In this document: positions 17,680 to 19,762 of the stretch, one piece after another
Layout of the letters: each line of letters starts with the position of its first letter
Position numbering within the stretch: the first letter of the stretch is position 1
Assembly: GCA_947624405.1 (NCBI GenBank)
Contig: CANQKB010000016.1
Location: 1-19,762, forward strand
Origin: an uncultured Clostridia bacterium
GTDB lineage: Bacteria; Bacillota; Clostridia; TANB77; CAG-508
Length of the DNA stretch: 19,762 nucleotides
Direction: 5' to 3'
Notes under the pieces: model-generated
The model's input: the letters and a program-made list of their open reading frames with translations, nothing else
The model's database searches: none
What the model was told of the DNA's origin: nothing
Translations under genes and position numbers: made by a program

Positions 17680-17780
17680 AAAATGACATTATAATGATGT
17701 TGAATTTTATGTAACAACAAAAAATGTCATTTTTTTAATATTGACACTAATATGATGTCATATTAACATGAAATACATGT
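17680..17780 (+). promoter_or_regulatory. Promoter with multiple operator-like palindromes before the XRE gene
   Basis: TTGACA (17741-17746), 17-bp spacer, TAACAT (17764-17769). The spacer holds a perfect palindrome, AATATGA-TG-TCATATT (17749-17764). The 7-mer ATGTCAT occurs at 17724-17730 and 17755-17761, and inverted at 17683-17689. ACATG-AAATA-CATGT (17766-17780) is a further dyad overlapping the -10. This is typical of autoregulation by the XRE protein encoded next. Confidence 0.6.
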
Positions 17781-17817
17781 AAAATTTTAGTATAAATTTA
17801 TATGAAAGAGTGGTAAT

Positions 17818-18090
17818 ATGACAAGGAGACGAATTGATGGAGAGTTAAATGTAATAAGTGAAAACTTAAGAAAATACAGAAAACAAAAGAAATTATCACA
17901 AGCAGGGTTGGTAAGAGAGCTAAATTTACTTGGTATACCAATACACAAAAATGATATTAGTAAAATAGAAAATAAAGAAAGAGTAGTGAGAGATTATGAA
18001 GTGTGGGGATTTATAAAAACTTTAGACCTTGATATTGATGAACTATTTTATAATATTGAAATTAAATTAGATAAAGAACAAAATACATAG
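17818..18090 (+). CDS. XRE-family helix-turn-helix regulator
   Basis: A 90-residue cytoplasmic DNA-binding protein. Most of it is one HTH domain (about 13-80): ISENLRKYRKQKKLSQ, VRELNLLG, then NDISKIENKERVVRDYEV and FIKTLDLDIDELF. There is no second domain, so it probably acts as a dimer on short palindromes such as those in its own promoter. The ribosome site is AAAGAGTGG. It stands alone between two hairpins, and the membrane-anchored gene downstream has its own promoter. Whether it controls that gene is unknown. Confidence 0.9.
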   Translation: MTRRRIDGELNVISENLRKYRKQKKLSQAGLVRELNLLGIPIHKNDISKIENKERVVRDYEVWGFIKTLDLDIDELFYNIEIKLDKEQNT

Positions 18091-18098
18091 TTTTATAG

Positions 18099-18124
18099 GA
18101 GCAATGTAATCGCATTGCTCTTAA
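18099..18124 (+). terminator. Hairpin after the XRE gene
   Basis: An 8-bp stem GAGCAATG / CATTGCTC (18099-18106, 18113-18120) with a 6-nt loop is followed by a weak TTAAATA tail. It is probably a terminator with a poor U tract. Confidence 0.55.
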
Positions 18125-18140
18125 ATAGTATTTAAGACAA

Positions 18141-18169
18141 TTGACAATAGTTAGCAGTTGGTATAAAAT
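18141..18169 (+). promoter_or_regulatory. Promoter of the membrane-anchored protein gene
   Basis: TTGACA (18141-18146), 17-bp spacer, TAAAAT (18164-18169), about 65 bp before the ATG at 18235. Confidence 0.65.
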
Positions 18170-18234
18170 TAAAATATATAAAAAACTAAAGAAAGGAGTG
18201 TATGATTATTTAAAATATATCATACAAAAAATAT

Positions 18235-19279
18235 ATGGATAAGAAAGAAGTAAATCAGGAAAAATCAAAAAAACACAAAATAGTATTTGTAATACTTGCT
18301 ATCATTGTAATTGTAGCAGTATTAATTGTGTTAATAGTAGTATGTAATAGTAAGCAAAAAATAAAAGAAATAGGAGCTAATATAGGAGACTATGTTAATT
18401 ATACTCCTGAAAAGGGACAATATACTGTTGATGGAAATATAAGTGGATATACAGAAGAAAATGGAGAAAAAATTGATCAAGTATTTGAAACAGAAGAAGA
18501 TATGAAATGGAGAATATGGAGTTATGATAATGATACTATAACATTAATATCAGAAAATGAAACGACAATAAGTGGTATAAATGATGATGGAACTTTATAT
18601 TTAGAAGGAGCTAAAGGTTATAACAATGGAGTATATATTTTAAACGAACTATGCAAAGCATGTTATGGACCAAAAGATGAATATAAAGGAATAGAAGCAA
18701 GAAGTATAAATATAGAAGATTTGAAAAATGTTGTAGAAGGAGATTGGAGAAAAAACAATAAGAGCGAATCTGATTTTGCATATGGTGATTCAAAAAAATA
18801 TAAAGATTGTAATAATGCACCTAAAATATTGGTAGATAGTGAGAATACATTTAAAAAAGCAGAAAAAAACATGAGTGTACAGAAAGAAGTATATACTGAT
18901 GAAAATGGATGGGCAGGAAAACAAGGAGAAAAAGCTGAGTTTTATCAAACTTATTGGACTAATGCTAATATGGAAACAGAAAATACATCAGGCGAAAGAT
19001 GTATACCATGGAAAGATGATATATATAGTACATTAGTTAGTAAATATTTTAGCTATTTTTGGGTAGCTTCAAGGAATGTTATATTAAATAATGTGTATTG
19101 TAGTTTTGGGGTGGCATGTGTTTCGGATGAGGTCGTAAATTGCATAACTTTAGCTGATTCTGACCGGAGAAGATAGTTATGAAGAGTGTATGTCTATTCG
19201 TCCAATGGTTGTTATTCCTAGAAAGTCATACAGATTAATTAAAGCTGGTAGTGAGGCATATAATATTGTGAAGAAATAA
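18235..19279 (+). CDS. Membrane-anchored extracytoplasmic protein (DUF6273-like), one +1 shift at CGG 19165
   Basis: About 347 residues when recoded. A short basic N-terminus and one membrane helix (about 16-41) anchor a large outer domain. GDYVNYTPEKGQYTV, WRIWSYDNDTITLISE, YLEGAKGYNNGVYILNE and ARSINIEDL recall a domain common in Clostridial surface and pilin-like proteins; the DUF6273 name is from memory. The plain frame stops at TAG 19174-19176. Skipping the C of CGG 19165 continues as GEDSYEECMSIRPMVVIP to TAA 19277-19279, giving the family's C-terminal pattern (SFGV..., SDG, then RPxV). A terminator follows 16 nt later. Initiation is odd: the only good ribosome site (AAAGGAG, 18192-18198) is 36 nt upstream and serves very short frames (GTG 18198, ATG 18202), one of which overlaps this start. 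Confidence 0.8.
19165..19167 (+). other. In-frame CGG, +1 frameshift site in the anchored protein
   Basis: Preceding codon GAC (Asp), in-frame CGG, next base A. Dropping C19165 makes GGA (Gly) within the DSDGEDS stretch and extends the protein by 37 residues. Confidence 0.75.
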
Positions 19280-19295
19280 ATAATGTAAGTAATGG

Positions 19296-19328
19296 ATATC
19301 CCTTGAAGTTTAGTAAAGGGATATTTTT
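19296..19328 (+). terminator. Intrinsic terminator after the anchored protein gene
   Basis: A 9-bp stem ATATCCCTT / AAGGGATAT (19296-19304, 19316-19324) ends in a run of T. It begins 16 nt after the shifted-frame stop but 119 nt after the plain-frame stop. Confidence 0.8.
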
Positions 19329-19389
19329 AATGCTTAGCAGTAAATAAACAGAGTAACTGTTTAGAACTGTTTAAAATAGTTAATAGTAA

Positions 19390-19531
19390 AGCCTGAAAAA
19401 TAGTTGTTTTTACATTCACTTGGTGTCGCAATCTCCAAATTATATTTTAATATGTCGATTGCTCCAATTCGCACTCGCTTTGCTCGTTTGCTCGCTTACG
19501 CGTTCATTTCAAAACAACTATTTTACAGGCT
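19390..19531. repeat. 142-bp inverted-repeat element, copy 2, opposite orientation
   Basis: It has the same length and sequence as the reverse complement of 5079-5220, apart from 7 differences. Its 21-bp terminal repeats carry one mismatch. One terminal base pair is changed on both arms relative to copy 1 (T-A to C-G), preserving pairing. Confidence 0.85.
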
Positions 19532-19590
19532 TTTTATAAAATCCACTATGATTTGTAACAATTGATGAGTTACAGTTCACACCCTAACTA

Positions 19591-19756
19591 GCTAAGCGTG
19601 GAGGAATGTTTTAAAAATCGAAGTGAGTTCGACCCACGAATTTTTTTGCTTGCACAGTTTCAAATGCGTATTTATCATTTAACAATCCAAAATATCTTAA
19701 ACGCCTTGGAGAACGCAACGCCGCATTTTTAAAATCATTTCCTCAGGTAGCTTAGC
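19591..19756. repeat. Second type of inverted-repeat element, about 166 bp
   Basis: The left arm (GCTAAGC, AGGAATG, TTTTAAAAAT; 19591-19618) and the reverse complement of the right arm (GCTAAGC, AGGAAATGA, TTTTAAAAAT; 19756-19725) match imperfectly. The interior contains TCGAAGTGAGTTCGACCCAC and a T run. It lies next to the 142-bp element and has no convincing coding frame. It may be cut near its outer edge by the window end. Confidence 0.5.
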
Positions 19757-19762
19757 GGAAAT

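Noticed and set aside
2554..19167. The frame breaks as plain sequencing or assembly errors
   Set aside because: Not excluded, but disfavoured. Errors adding C before GG should also hit AGG, TGG and codon-spanning GG, giving breaks with CGG out of frame; I found none. All nine fall exactly before a glycine codon. Reads would settle it.
2554..19167. Five independent pseudogenes
   Set aside because: The downstream frames remain open and family-like, no other lesions are present, and the same one-base event in the same register in five genes is not random decay.
19675..19762. A tenth CGG shift in a minus-strand partial frame (CGG at 19723-19721)
   Set aside because: The frame lies inside the right arm of an inverted-repeat element and neither reading gives a recognisable protein.
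1..19762. tRNA, rRNA, CRISPR array or transposase genes
   Set aside because: I saw no cloverleaf, rRNA segment, regularly spaced repeats or transposase motif on either strand. The TTCGA near 19630 is not part of a proper T arm.

Overview
The window is AT-rich DNA of a low-GC Gram-positive bacterium, most likely an uncultured gut-type member of the Clostridia. The evidence is strong Shine-Dalgarno sites before most genes, AGA/AGG-dominated arginine, a YlmC/YmxH-type sporulation-associated protein, a DUF2207 protein and a MerR + VIT/VWA pair. The genus assignment is inference.

Layout. 1-550: 3' end of prfA (release factor 1). 655-3489: a DUF2207 membrane protein and a ZIP metal transporter. 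3545-4963 (minus strand): a large acidic protein of unknown function. 5079-5220: a 142-bp inverted-repeat element. 5350-8949: pyrimidine-nucleoside phosphorylase and a PcrA/UvrD helicase, an apparent operon. 9025-15055: a 6-kb block bounded by two nearly identical 45-bp direct repeats, each containing a terminator hairpin. It holds a MerR regulator with an operator-like palindrome in its promoter, a VIT/VWA protein, an ankyrin-like protein and three small proteins resembling immunity proteins. 15135-17621: a YlmC/YmxH protein and an OmpR-type response regulator / histidine kinase pair. 17818-19279: an XRE regulator and a membrane-anchored extracytoplasmic protein. 19390-19756: a second, inverted copy of the 142-bp element and a different inverted-repeat element.

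The most important observation is a recoding pattern. Five genes (DUF2207, ZIP, YlmC/YmxH, histidine kinase, anchored protein) are each broken in the conventional reading frame. In every case the break sits exactly at an in-frame CGG codon. Skipping one base there (+1), so that the next codon is GGN (Gly), restores the family's expected sequence through to a sensible stop. Nine in-frame CGG codons occur in the window, five of them packed into the glycine-rich tail of the DUF2207 protein. All nine behave this way, and I found none read as ordinary arginine. About two dozen out-of-frame CGG trinucleotides lie in intact genes. I read this as codon-specific +1 frameshifting at CGG (or decoding of CGGN as one residue, probably Gly) in an organism that no longer uses CGG for Arg. 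A systematic base-calling artefact is the main competing explanation, but it should not respect the codon register. In two of the five genes an intrinsic terminator lies at or just after the shifted-frame stop.
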